A DNA stretch of 64,000 bases. Origin: ENR-C20 sp942493145. GTDB taxonomy: Bacteria; Bacillota; Clostridia; Acetivibrionales; DTU013. Made by a program: the position numbers and the translations under genes. Where the stretch lies: the NCBI GenBank assembly GCA_942493145.1, contig OW818679.1:620001-684000 (forward strand). The letters are read 5' to 3'. Under the pieces are notes generated by a model. The model had not been told where the DNA came from. It searched no databases and was given only the letters and a program-made list of their open reading frames with translations. This document shows positions 54,405-62,359 of the stretch, in pieces (position 1 is the first letter of the stretch; each line of letters opens with the position of its first letter).

Positions 54405-55211
54405 ATGAATATAAATGATATAATAATTGCCGCCTCGATAATAGGCGGTTTGGGAGTCATATTTGGAATAGGTCTGGCTTTGGCTTCGAAAGTTTTTTCA
54501 GTAGAAGTCGACGAGAGGGTAGTCAGAATACGGGAGGTCATGCCAGGAGCTAACTGTGGCGCCTGTGGCTTTGCAGGTTGTAGTGCTTACTCTGATGCCG
54601 TTGTTTCCGGAAAAGCCAAGACAAACGCCTGCCCCGTCGGGGGAGAGACTGTTGCGGCACAGATTGCAGAAATTCTTGGGGTGGAAGCCTCAGGAGTTGA
54701 TAGAAAAACTGCAAGGGTTTTGTGCAATGGACGATGCAGTGTAACCACCGAGAAATATGTATATGACGGAATCGACGACTGCCATGCGGCTGCCCAGCTC
54801 TTTGGAGGCCACAAGTCATGTAATTATGGATGCCTTGGACACGGCACCTGTGTAAAGGCATGCCCATTTGGTGCCATAACCATTGCAGGTGGTGTGGCCA
54901 TAGTTATCGAAGACCGTTGTAAAGCTTGTGAGGCCTGCGTTTCATCCTGCCCGAAGAAGCTTATCGAGATGGTGCCAAAGGAAAAGAAATATTCTGTAAT
55001 TTGCCGTTCAAAGGATAAGGGGCCTGTAACCAAAAAGAACTGCGAAGTAGGCTGTATAGGCTGTACCCGTTGCGTTAAAGCCTGCACCTTCGGAGCGATT
55101 GCGATGGATGGGCCACTGGCTAAGATCGATACGGCGATATGTACAAATTGCGGCGAATGTGTGAAGGTTTGCCCTACAATGGCAATAAGAAAAATGGATT
55201 ATGATGATTAG
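54405..55211 (+). CDS. rnfB: Rnf complex subunit RnfB
   Basis: 268 residues; entry point for electrons from reduced ferredoxin. N-terminal helix (about 5-28), then the 4Fe-4S motif NCGACGFAGCSAYSDA with its fourth Cys in NACPVGG, then four further CxxC-x-x-x-CP type sites: GTCVKACPF, CKACEACVSSCP, CIGCTRCVKACTF, CTNCGECVKVCP. The count is typical of clostridial RnfB. The start ATG follows GGGAGG at a slightly long spacing. It is the last core gene of the operon (C-D-G-E-A-B). Confidence 0.96.
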   Translation: MNINDIIIAASIIGGLGVIFGIGLALASKVFSVEVDERVVRIREVMPGANCGACGFAGCSAYSDAVVSGKAKTNACPVGGETVAAQIAEILGVEASGVDRKTARVLCNGRCSVTTEKYVYDGIDDCHAAAQLFGGHKSCNYGCLGHGTCVKACPFGAITIAGGVAIVIEDRCKACEACVSSCPKKLIEMVPKEKKYSVICRSKDKGPVTKKNCEVGCIGCTRCVKACTFGAIAMDGPLAKIDTAICTNCGECVKVCPTMAIRKMDYDD

Positions 55212-55222
55212 GAGGGATTGTT

Positions 55223-55540
55223 ATGCTTTCAAAGGATCTGAAAGTAAGGACCCTTGACATCACTGAAGACAATTATGAATTCAAGGCACTTTTCAGGCTT
55301 TGCAGCGGAGATGTCTGCCTGGATGTTGACCTTGAAAAGCTCTCGGACAAAGAGCAGCTCGATGAGGTCAAAAGAACCTTTTCCATTGATGAGGATGACA
55401 AAGTAATTGTGGACAACATAATGGACAAGGTTATGGAAGCTTCCGCTCTGGAATCAAGGATATCAGAAGGTGAAAATCTTGAGGGGGAAATCAGGACAGC
55501 ATCCGAACAGAGGAAGATCGACAGTCTCAGCACATCGTGA
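55223..55540 (+). CDS. Unrecognised 105-residue protein at the end of the rnf operon
   Basis: Starts 12 bases after rnfB with an excellent GGAGGG site, so probably part of the operon. Strongly acidic, helical, no signal peptide, no membrane segment, and two Cys close together (RLCSGDVCLDVDLEK). DEDDKVIVDNIMDKVMEA is a charged helix. I do not recognise a family. Could be a regulatory or assembly factor for Rnf, or unrelated. It is 98 bases before rubrerythrin, with a -10-like TATAAT in between, so rubrerythrin probably has its own promoter. Confidence 0.7.
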   Translation: MLSKDLKVRTLDITEDNYEFKALFRLCSGDVCLDVDLEKLSDKEQLDEVKRTFSIDEDDKVIVDNIMDKVMEASALESRISEGENLEGEIRTASEQRKIDSLSTS

Positions 55541-55638
55541 AAAATAAAAACACATTTCCACAAAAAAAAGGTTAAGACATACTCTGAGTGGTATAATATA
55601 ACATTGAAAAGTAAATTTATATATATCAGGAGGTAGTT

Positions 55639-56232
55639 ATGAAAAGCCTTAAAGGTACAAAGACAGCAGAGAACCTGCTTAAGGCATTTGCAGGGGAGTC
55701 ACAGGCACGTAACAGATATACTTTTTATGCATCAACAGCAAACAAGGAAGGCTACATACAAATAAGCCAACTGTTTACCGAAACTGCAGATAATGAAAAA
55801 GAACATGCGAAGAGGTTTTATAAATTCCTTGTTGAAGGCCTGCAGGAAGAGCTGCCTGCAGCAATCGAGATAACAGCCGCTTTCCCGGTCGCCCTGGCCG
55901 GAACGCTCGATAACCTCTATGCCGCCGCTAACGGGGAGCATGAGGAGTGGGAAGAACTTTACCCTGCATTTGCAGTTGTTGCAGACCAGGAAGGATTTCC
56001 TGAAGTAGCAATCTGTTTCAGAAAGATTGCAACAGTTGAAAAAAGGCACGAGACCAGATACAGAAAGCTTGCTGATAACGTAAAGAATGGCAAGGTATTT
56101 AAAAAGGATGAAAAAACATTGTGGAAATGCGATAACTGCGGGTATGTCCATGAGGGCAGCAGCGCACCGGATTTGTGCCCGGCATGTGCACATCCACAGG
56201 CATATTTTGAAGTATTTGTGGAAAGTTATTAA
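55639..56232 (+). CDS. Rubrerythrin
   Basis: Non-heme diiron peroxidase of 197 residues. Ferritin-like domain (1-150) with ligands in [21 protein letters not shown] and the later EHEEW ... ADQEG and [10 protein letters not shown]-terminal rubredoxin domain with [12 protein letters not shown] and LCPACAHP, holding one Fe. Reduces hydrogen peroxide in the cytoplasm. TATAAT at 55592-55597 is a possible -10 with a poor -35; no clear PerR box. Strong AGGAGG start site. The next gene adds another rubredoxin-like domain. Confidence 0.96.
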   Translation: MKSLKGTKTAENLLKAFAGESQARNRYTFYASTANKEGYIQISQLFTETADNEKEHAKRFYKFLVEGLQEELPAAIEITAAFPVALAGTLDNLYAAANGEHEEWEELYPAFAVVADQEGFPEVAICFRKIATVEKRHETRYRKLADNVKNGKVFKKDEKTLWKCDNCGYVHEGSSAPDLCPACAHPQAYFEVFVESY

Positions 56233-56279
56233 TATTACAAATTTGATGATCCATTCAATAAATTAAGGAGGTTTTTGTT

Positions 56280-56615
56280 ATGAAGAAACTTTTCAGATGC
56301 ACAGTATGTGGTTATGTCCATGAGGGGAATGACGCTCCCGAGCTTTGCCCAAAATGTGGAGCCACAAAGGATAAATTCATAGAGATCCCCGAAGAGGACG
56401 CTAAAAAAATCTATATGTCCGACAGGACAAACAGCATACATATGGAAATTATTACCTTGGCAGAGAGAATAGCGAAGCTGAGTGAAGAAGGCATAGCAAT
56501 TAACCTCGATCCTCCATGTGTAGCGGTGTTCGGCAATGCCAAGAATGAAGCCTGGGTAATCAAACAGAGATCAAAGGCTGAAATTGAAGGACATATGAAA
56601 AGAGGAAAATGGTAA
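56280..56615 (+). CDS. Rubredoxin-like protein with extra C-terminal helical domain
   Basis: 111 residues. N-terminal rubredoxin-type iron site [14 protein letters not shown] and LCPKCGA (1-35), then about 75 residues ([20 protein letters not shown] and [20 protein letters not shown]) that I do not recognise; it contains one His and one Cys. Follows rubrerythrin by 47 bases with AAGGAGG, so it may serve as its electron donor. Ends at a strong hairpin terminator. The family is usually called rubredoxin-like; the helical domain's role is unknown. Confidence 0.8.
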   Translation: MKKLFRCTVCGYVHEGNDAPELCPKCGATKDKFIEIPEEDAKKIYMSDRTNSIHMEIITLAERIAKLSEEGIAINLDPPCVAVFGNAKNEAWVIKQRSKAEIEGHMKRGKW

Positions 56616-56657
56616 GACAAATATATAGAATTAGTGTATAATTACATTACAGCCCAA

Positions 56658-56690
56658 AAAAAGGAGTGCCGTCATAGGGCACTTCTTTTT
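56658..56690 (+). terminator. Intrinsic terminator
   Basis: Arms AAAAAGGAGTGCC (56658-56670) and GGCACTTCTTTTT (56678-56690), one mismatch, and an outer ATTACAGC/GCTGTAAT pair. The T run is part of the arm. Serves the rubrerythrin unit. Confidence 0.82.
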
Positions 56691-56725
56691 ACGAGCGCTG
56701 TAATTGAAAATATGGAGGAACATTA

Positions 56726-58024
56726 GTGTTTGCTCAAATAGTTTTGCTTTTGATTCTGATTTTGATAAATGCATTTTTTGCAGCATCCGAAATTGCATTA
56801 ATATCACTGAATGACAACAGAATCAGGTTTATGGCAGAGGATGGTGACAAAAAGGCCATAATGCTGAAGAGGTTGTTGGATGAGCCAAGCAAGTTCCTTG
56901 CAACTATCCAGATAGGCATAACCCTGGCCGGGTTTATGGCCAGCGCCCTGGCGGCGGAGAGCTTTTCAGAGCACCTTATGACAGCCGTAAAATCAGCAGG
57001 CATAAACATCCCTGACGTCTGGCTTAAAACAGCCTCGCTGATCGTAATCACACTTATTCTTTCCTATTTCACCTTGGTTTTTGGAGAACTTGTACCTAAA
57101 CGGGTAGGGATGAAAAAATCCCATACAATATCCATGTTTGCCGTCGGTCCGCTGAATTTACTTTCCAAAGTGACATCTCCTTTCGTCAGGCTTCTTACGG
57201 CTTCCACAAATTTCACCGTAAGGCTCTTTGGAATGGATCCGAATGAAAAAGATGAGGACGTGACCGAGGAAGAGATAAGAATGATGGTCGATGTGGGTGA
57301 GGAAAAGGGCACTATCCATGAGACCGAAAAGGAAATGATAAATAATATATTTGAATTCAATAACAAGACGGTAGACGACATAATGACCCACAGGACGGGA
57401 ATAACCGCTCTGCCGGTGGAAGCAGGTTTTGACGAAGTCATAGATGTTGTAAATACAGAGAAATATTCAAGGATTCCTGTTTATGAGGATAGTGTTGATA
57501 ATATAGTAGGTGTGCTCCACTCCAGGGATTTGATCCTGTATTTGACTGAAAACAGGGACAGATCGGATTTCAACCTAAGAAACATAATCAGGAAACCTTA
57601 TCTGGTTCCGGCTTCGAAAAGGACAGATGTACTTTTCAGGGAGCTGCAGAAGAACAAGACCCACATGGCGGTCATCATCGACGAATATGGAGGTACTGCC
57701 GGAATCGTCACCATTGAGGATCTGCTTGAGGAGATCGTAGGAAATATATTTGATGAATATGACGAAGATGAGCAGGAAGTGGACAAGCTTGATGATAACA
57801 CATATATGATCAGCGGATCCACTGAATTGGAGATTGTGGAAGAGAAACTTGGTATTGAAATGCCAGAGGGAGAATACGAGACACTGAGCGGGTTCCTCAT
57901 GAGCCAGCTGGGGAGGATACCCGGGAAGGAGGACAGGCCGGAAGTGGAGTTCAATGGTTTTGTCTTTAAAGTTGAAGAAGTAGATGAAAACAGGATAGTA
58001 AGCGTAAAAGCATGCAAAACCTGA
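56726..58024 (+). CDS. CNNM/CorC-type (hemolysin C-like) membrane protein
   Basis: 432 residues. DUF21 membrane domain (1-180: FAQIVLLLILILINAFFAAS ... GFMASALAAESF and LVFGELVPKR), two CBS motifs (about 200-325: MTHRTGITALPVEA, YSRIPVYEDSVDNIVGV, VPASKRTDVLFRELQKN and MAVIIDEYGGTAGIVTIEDL), and a C-terminal CorC_HlyC domain (about 345-428: TYMISGSTELEIVEEKL). These proteins move or regulate Mg2+ or other divalent metals; they are not toxins. GTG start 7 bases after GGAGG. Stands alone; convergent with the antiporter operon. Confidence 0.92.
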   Translation: MFAQIVLLLILILINAFFAASEIALISLNDNRIRFMAEDGDKKAIMLKRLLDEPSKFLATIQIGITLAGFMASALAAESFSEHLMTAVKSAGINIPDVWLKTASLIVITLILSYFTLVFGELVPKRVGMKKSHTISMFAVGPLNLLSKVTSPFVRLLTASTNFTVRLFGMDPNEKDEDVTEEEIRMMVDVGEEKGTIHETEKEMINNIFEFNNKTVDDIMTHRTGITALPVEAGFDEVIDVVNTEKYSRIPVYEDSVDNIVGVLHSRDLILYLTENRDRSDFNLRNIIRKPYLVPASKRTDVLFRELQKNKTHMAVIIDEYGGTAGIVTIEDLLEEIVGNIFDEYDEDEQEVDKLDDNTYMISGSTELEIVEEKLGIEMPEGEYETLSGFLMSQLGRIPGKEDRPEVEFNGFVFKVEEVDENRIVSVKACKT

Positions 58025-58086
58025 TTCAGCCTATAATAAATAAGACCATAACTATGCATCCCACGCCTATAAAGCCTGGACGAAGG

Positions 58087-58195
58087 ATAATTCAGAAAAG
58101 GGACATTTCTCAGACCAGCGAAGCCTTACTTCCTGTTAAAGCAGGGACTGAATAATTCAGAAAAGGGACATTTCTCAGACCAGCGAAGCCTTACT
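58087..58195. repeat. 65-base period direct duplication overlapping the 3' end of the antiporter gene
   Basis: A 44-base segment beginning ATAATTCAGAAAAGGGACAT occurs at 58087-58130 and again at 58152-58195. The second copy ends on the TTACT that contains the antiporter stop codon on the minus strand. Just right of it, AGAAGTGTCCCTTT (58205-58218) is the near-perfect complement of AAAGGGACATTTCT, so on the minus strand the gene end plus one copy folds into a terminator-like hairpin; the outer copy repeats the right half. Confidence 0.85.
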
Positions 58196-59426
58196 CCTTG
58201 TTAGAGAAGTGTCCCTTTACCTTATACGCTATTTTCTTCAGAAGCTTTGGCGAGATACCTGAAATCACTTTATAAACAAGATCGGAATTTTTCATTGCGA
58301 TAGGTGCGATGAGCGTCATTATCAATACATAAAAACCGGTGAACTGGTAGAGACGGTCGGAGATTGCTCCGGCAGCCAGGCCTAATGAGGCATAAATCAG
58401 AGAGTACTCTCCTCTTGCAATCATGCTTGTGCCTATGCCAACTGCCTTTTTTGATGAAAAGCCGCCAAAGAATGCTGCCGAGGAAGTGATGAAGATTTCG
58501 AGCAGCAGTGAAACTACGACTGCTATCAGGACCATGAGCAGGACATTGGGTATCTGGCGGAAGTTCAACAGCATGCCGAAGGAGATGAAGAAAACCGTCA
58601 GGAATATATCCTTGAAGGCCGCTACCGTCCTGTGGAGCCTCTGTTCCACGTCATAGCTGGTTATTATCATCCCCAGCAGGAAAGCGCCTGCAGCGGAGGC
58701 CAGCCCGAAATAATGGGCAAGGGCGCCCGTGAGGAAAACCAGCCCAAGTACGAGTGCTGTGAAAAGCTCCTGGGACTCTATGGCAGCCAGATAGTCTATA
58801 AGCTTGTGTATTATGAATATACCTGCAAGTATGAAAACCAGGTAAAACCCTGCAGCTTTCAAAATGGGCATTGCAATACTCCCGAAGCTTACGACACTGG
58901 AGGAGGCAAAGCTGGTGAGCAGGCCCAGTATGACAACCGCCAAAAAATCCTCATAGACCATTACGCCCATCAGTATTTCCGATTCGGCCGAAGCAGTTCT
59001 TTTCATCTCGAAGAGGAGTTTTGCTACGACGCCACTGCTGCTAAGGGCTGTTATGCACGCGAAGAACAACTTTTCCTTGAGGGTGAGTCCGGTTATGAGG
59101 CTTATGATGAATCCAAGCCCGAAGCCCGCAGCCAGGTTGAGTGCAACCTCATAAGTGCCAATGAAAAGCACCGTGTTTTTTATCCTTTTGAACTTGCTGA
59201 TGGAGAATTCAATACCCAAAAAGAACATCAAAAGTACGACGCCGATCTCGGATAGTGATTCAAGCATATCCACGTCTTTTACCAGCCCGATACCGTAAGG
59301 CCCTACGATCAGACCAATGGCCATGTAACCGATGATCACAGAGAGTCCGGTTTTTTTGACAAGCAGTGCTGCGACAAAAGCAAGTGTCAATACTATTCCC
59401 AGTTCATACAGCAAGGATTGCTCCAT
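58191..59426 (-). CDS. khtU: K+(Na+)/H+ antiporter membrane subunit, CPA2 family (KhtU/KefB-like)
   Basis: About 411 residues, 12-13 helices. CPA2 features: GLIVGPYGIGLV near the N terminus, GVVLLMFFLGIEFSI, the ion-binding helix region ACITALSSSGVVAKLL and VMVYEDFLAVVILG (Glu-Asp in place of the usual Asp-Asp). No C-terminal NAD-binding domain, so the regulatory part is separate: the gene 21 bases upstream encodes a KhtT-like protein. The ATG at 59426 follows AAAGGAG. Exchanges K+ for H+ to adjust pH and volume. Confidence 0.9.
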   Translation of the reverse strand: MEQSLLYELGIVLTLAFVAALLVKKTGLSVIIGYMAIGLIVGPYGIGLVKDVDMLESLSEIGVVLLMFFLGIEFSISKFKRIKNTVLFIGTYEVALNLAAGFGLGFIISLITGLTLKEKLFFACITALSSSGVVAKLLFEMKRTASAESEILMGVMVYEDFLAVVILGLLTSFASSSVVSFGSIAMPILKAAGFYLVFILAGIFIIHKLIDYLAAIESQELFTALVLGLVFLTGALAHYFGLASAAGAFLLGMIITSYDVEQRLHRTVAAFKDIFLTVFFISFGMLLNFRQIPNVLLMVLIAVVVSLLLEIFITSSAAFFGGFSSKKAVGIGTSMIARGEYSLIYASLGLAAGAISDRLYQFTGFYVLIMTLIAPIAMKNSDLVYKVISGISPKLLKKIAYKVKGHFSNKE

Positions 59427-59447
59427 ATGCTTCAATACTCCTTTGCA

Positions 59448-59930
59448 TCAGGTTTTGCGGATGATTGCCAGGAAATCCTTGAACCGCTCAGGCTTTCCAA
59501 TAACGACACAGGTGTCGCCTTCCCTAAAAACGTAGTCGGAGCTGGGGCTGGGTATATAATCACTTCCATTCAGAATGGCGATGATTGAAATCTGGGTTCT
59601 TTTACGAATACCGAGGCCTCCGAGTTGCATGCCTATGATGGGTGAGTCCGAATCAAGCTTGAACCAGTCAATACGGATACCCTCAAGCGCTACCTCCAGA
59701 TCCTCAATAGCCTTGGGCTTGTATATCTCCCCGGAAAGTATGGAACCCATTCTGCGGGATTCCTCGTCAAGCAAAGTGATACTGGCTTTTGGACTGCCTT
59801 CATCGTCCATGATATAAAGCTCGCGCTTCCCGTCATGATGGATTATGATTACGGCTTTGTCCTTTGCATGTGTGGTACAGGATATCTTCTTGCCTATTGC
59901 AGGAAGGTCCGATTCACTGAAAAATGACAT
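59448..59930 (-). CDS. khtT: Cation:proton antiporter regulatory subunit, KhtT-like (TrkA_C domain)
   Basis: 160 residues, soluble. N-terminal short domain (SFFSESDLPAIGKKISCTTH), then a TrkA_C/RCK_C domain (about 75-158): GILEVALEGIRIDW-type segment and the typical GMQLGGLGIRKRTQISIIAI with YVFREGDTCVVIG. KhtT controls KhtU in Bacillus subtilis and binds c-di-AMP there; c-di-AMP binding here is an extrapolation. The ATG at 59930 follows AGAGGTGA and begins the conserved part; a further upstream start would run into the divergent promoter region. First gene of the two-gene operon. Confidence 0.88.
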   Translation of the reverse strand: MSFFSESDLPAIGKKISCTTHAKDKAVIIIHHDGKRELYIMDDEGSPKASITLLDEESRRMGSILSGEIYKPKAIEDLEVALEGIRIDWFKLDSDSPIIGMQLGGLGIRKRTQISIIAILNGSDYIPSPSSDYVFREGDTCVVIGKPERFKDFLAIIRKT

Positions 59931-60068
59931 GGCATTCACCTCTGGTTCCTTATAACAATTGAATTGTGGTGTTTTCGCTATAGTGCTAATTATGGTAAAA
60001 TTATAGCAGAACGGCAACTATATATAAATACCCAAAAGTATAAAGAGCCAGGAAGGAGGCCTGATACC

Positions 60069-60494
60069 TTGAATATCATTATTGTAGGATGTGGAAGGGT
60101 CGGCAGCGGCGTTGCACTCAAGATGACCAGGGAGGGTCATAGTGTTACTGTTGTTGATAAGAATCCACTTGCTTTCGAAAGATTGGAGGCCAACGAAAAA
60201 ATTTCTACAGTCCTTGGGACTGGTATAGACTGTGATGTACTGGAGTCTGCAGGCATACTCGAAGCAGACGCTCTAATTGCAGTGACCAAGGGTGACAATA
60301 CAAATATAATGACGGCACAGATAGCAAGGAGTCTATACAAGGTTCCAAAAGCTATAGCAAGAATCGTCGACCCCAGAGTCAAGGAATTTTATGAGAAGGA
60401 GATGGGTCTGACCTGCTACTGCCATACCGTAGTCAGCAGTGATCATTACATCGGGATGCTTAAGGGGGAGGGCGTAGTATGTACATTGTTGTAG
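60069..60494 (+). CDS. TrkA-type NAD-binding (RCK_N) protein, lacks RCK_C domain
   Basis: 141 residues: one RCK_N Rossmann domain, IIIVGCGRVGSGVALKMTRE (GxGxxG), acidic strand end SVTVVDKNPLAFERL and ADALIAVTKGDNTNIMTAQI. It stops just after the domain, where typical TrkA/KtrC continue with RCK_C. TTG start follows GGAGG at 9 bases. It overlaps the next gene, which has the same domain plus RCK_C, by 16 bases. Pair could form a split or hetero-oligomeric ring that controls a K+ channel encoded elsewhere; no TrkH/KtrB is in the window. Confidence 0.88.
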   Translation: MNIIIVGCGRVGSGVALKMTREGHSVTVVDKNPLAFERLEANEKISTVLGTGIDCDVLESAGILEADALIAVTKGDNTNIMTAQIARSLYKVPKAIARIVDPRVKEFYEKEMGLTCYCHTVVSSDHYIGMLKGEGVVCTLL

Positions 60495-61147
60495 TTGGAG
60501 CCGGAAAGCTTGGGTATTACCTTTCTAAAGATCTACTTAATAAAGGACACGAAGTCACCCTCGTAGACTGGAATCAAGGCAGGGTGCAGCTTCTGGAACA
60601 GGAATTGGGCGGTTCGGTGCTGTATGCCAACGGATCTTCAATAGATGGCCTGGAAAAAGCGGGCTGTGAAAGGGCGGATGTCATTGCAGCAACGACAGGC
60701 GATGATGAGGATAACCTGGTGATCTGCCAGCTGGGTAAAAAATATTTCAATATTCCCAAGGCTGTGGCGAGGATAAACAACCCCAAAAATGAGCATGTAT
60801 TCCGCGAATTGGGCGTAGGGAGCACTGTCAGCGGGACATCTGCAATAGCTGACGTAATTGAAGCATATATGTTGAAAATGAAATACAAGACCCTGCTATC
60901 TTTCGATCATGGTGAAATGGAACTGATAGAGCTTGACATAACATCCGAATCTCCTTCTGAAGGTAAAAGGATTTCAGAATTGAAGCTTCCTGAAAAATGC
61001 CTCATAGCGCTCGTACTGAGAGGCAGGGAGGCACTTTTTGCCAAAGGTGGAACCCGTCTCGTTTCGGGTGATATTGTACTTGCGATAACGGCATCCGAGG
61101 TAAAGGACAGTGTAACTGCAGTAGTCCAGGGATTGGGGGGAGAATAA
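60479..61147 (+). CDS. TrkA-type K+ uptake regulator (RCK_N + RCK_C)
   Basis: 222 residues. Rossmann fold: YIVVVGAGKLGYYLSKDLLN, VTLVDWNQGRVQLLEQELGG, then ADVIAATTGDDEDNLVICQL; RCK_C domain (about 140-220): ELIELDITSESPSEGKRISE and LVSGDIVLAITASE. Typical length of KtrA/TrkA-like regulators. Shares layout with the preceding RCK_N-only protein, suggesting duplication. Three bases to the usp gene. Possible targets: a Trk/Ktr K+ transporter or the divergent antiporter. Confidence 0.92.
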   Translation: MYIVVVGAGKLGYYLSKDLLNKGHEVTLVDWNQGRVQLLEQELGGSVLYANGSSIDGLEKAGCERADVIAATTGDDEDNLVICQLGKKYFNIPKAVARINNPKNEHVFRELGVGSTVSGTSAIADVIEAYMLKMKYKTLLSFDHGEMELIELDITSESPSEGKRISELKLPEKCLIALVLRGREALFAKGGTRLVSGDIVLAITASEVKDSVTAVVQGLGGE

Positions 61148-61149
61148 TC

Positions 61150-61560
61150 ATGATGTATAGCAACATCCTGATTCCCACTGACGGAAGCGAAGCCAGTGAA
61201 AGAATAATTCGTTTCATCTGCCGTATCGGGAATACCTTCCCAGCGGAAATCCATGTGGTTCATGCCGTGGAAGTTCCCAGGAGCCTGCCACTGAATGAAT
61301 GCCCGCCGGATAAGCTAAATGCAGCCAGGGAGATAATAAGTAAAGCTCTTGATGTCGCGGAGGAATGCGGTGTAAATATAAAGACCCAGATAATATTCGC
61401 CCGTACAGCCGAGGATTCCATACTTGAAACAGCTGAACAGCTCAGATGCGACACCATAGCTCTGGCGCAGGGAAAAAGCCGGATGAGGCTGATAGCCAAT
61501 TCATCCATGAACATATATTCGAGGGCAAAATGCAACGTATGGCTCATAAATCTGAAATGA
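61150..61560 (+). CDS. Universal stress protein
   Basis: 136 residues, one UspA domain: YSNILIPTDGSEASERIIRF at the N terminus (ATP-type Asp), and IALAQGKSRMRLIANSSMNI near the C terminus, which resembles the G-x2-G-x9-G(S/T) ATP-binding loop with changes (first Gly replaced). Follows the two TrkA-type genes, so it likely responds to the same stress. Start is the first of ATGATG, after GGGGGAG. Nucleotide binding uncertain. Confidence 0.9.
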   Translation: MMYSNILIPTDGSEASERIIRFICRIGNTFPAEIHVVHAVEVPRSLPLNECPPDKLNAAREIISKALDVAEECGVNIKTQIIFARTAEDSILETAEQLRCDTIALAQGKSRMRLIANSSMNIYSRAKCNVWLINLK

Positions 61561-61583
61561 ATACATAGTTGGGAAAGTAGGGC

Positions 61584-61612
61584 TTGACGGAAAATAGACG
61601 CCATATTATAAT
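61584..61612 (+). promoter_or_regulatory. Sigma-A promoter of the methionine synthase locus
   Basis: TTGACG (61584-61589), 17-base spacer, TATAAT (61607-61612). About 60 bases before the first gene. No S-box or cobalamin riboswitch fits into the short leader. Confidence 0.72.
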
Positions 61613-61673
61613 AAAATAAATGAATATAGGTGAATATAGCATACTTTAAATGAAAAAATGGCGGAGCTGAAAT

Positions 61674-62312
61674 ATGGATAGTTTTTCTGCTGACAGTGTG
61701 AAATATTTCTGCCATATCCCAGCCACCCCGAAAAGGGAAACGGTTCTGACCAGGATAGGCTACAAGAAGGGCCGGACGGAACTTGATGAGAAATACGGGC
61801 AGATGGTTGGGGAAGGCATGAAGAGGGGCGTCCAACTTTGTAATAATGCGGGTGCACTTTTAAGGGTGAAGATAATTAATAAGGGAAACAGTATTATCCG
61901 TTTGGATAATGGCCTGATGTTTGAAAGTGCCAAACTTTCAAGTCTGCTGAAGGATAGCGGAGAAGTGCTGCTGATGGCAGCTACAGCAGGCAGGAGAGTA
62001 GTAGAGACCATATCATCCGATATCAGTGAGGGGAACCCGGCGGCCGGTGTTATACTCGATGCTGTGGCATCACAGACGGCTGACGCTACGATTGACTGGA
62101 TAGAAGAATTGGCCGGCAACCTGCTCGCAAGGGAAGGGCGAAAGCTTACCAGACTAAGGTACAGCCCAGGATACGGAGACCTGTCCCTGACTAGCCAGAG
62201 TGATATCTTCAGAGCCATGAAGCTTGATAAGCTGGACATGGAAATCACGGAAAAATACATGCTTATACCTGAAAAATCGGTAATCGCCATTGCCGGCATT
62301 GAGGATACATAA
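61674..62312 (+). CDS. Methionine synthase reactivation-domain protein (stand-alone MetH activation domain)
   Basis: 212 residues, soluble. C-terminal part reads LTRLRYSPGYGDLSLTSQSD, then KYMLIPEKSVIAIAGI, the conserved AdoMet-binding segment (RxSPGYG and the PxxS-VxxI end) of the MetH activation domain. In MetH of E. coli this domain is fused and uses AdoMet to reactivate oxidised cobalamin; in Clostridia it is separate. Followed 47 bases later by metH. Start ATG after GGCGGAG. Confidence 0.85.
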   Translation: MDSFSADSVKYFCHIPATPKRETVLTRIGYKKGRTELDEKYGQMVGEGMKRGVQLCNNAGALLRVKIINKGNSIIRLDNGLMFESAKLSSLLKDSGEVLLMAATAGRRVVETISSDISEGNPAAGVILDAVASQTADATIDWIEELAGNLLAREGRKLTRLRYSPGYGDLSLTSQSDIFRAMKLDKLDMEITEKYMLIPEKSVIAIAGIEDT

Positions 62313-62359
62313 TCAACGGTTAGTTCAAGGCTGGAAGATAATTTGGAGGGTTTGATATT

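Noticed and set aside
56726..58024. 'Hemolysin' as a virulence factor.
   Set aside because: DUF21-CBS-CorC domain order is a metal transport/regulation family; the old name is misleading.
58087..58195. Two 44-base direct repeats considered as CRISPR or attachment sites.
   Set aside because: Only two copies, no integrase or cas genes near, and they form the gene-end hairpin.
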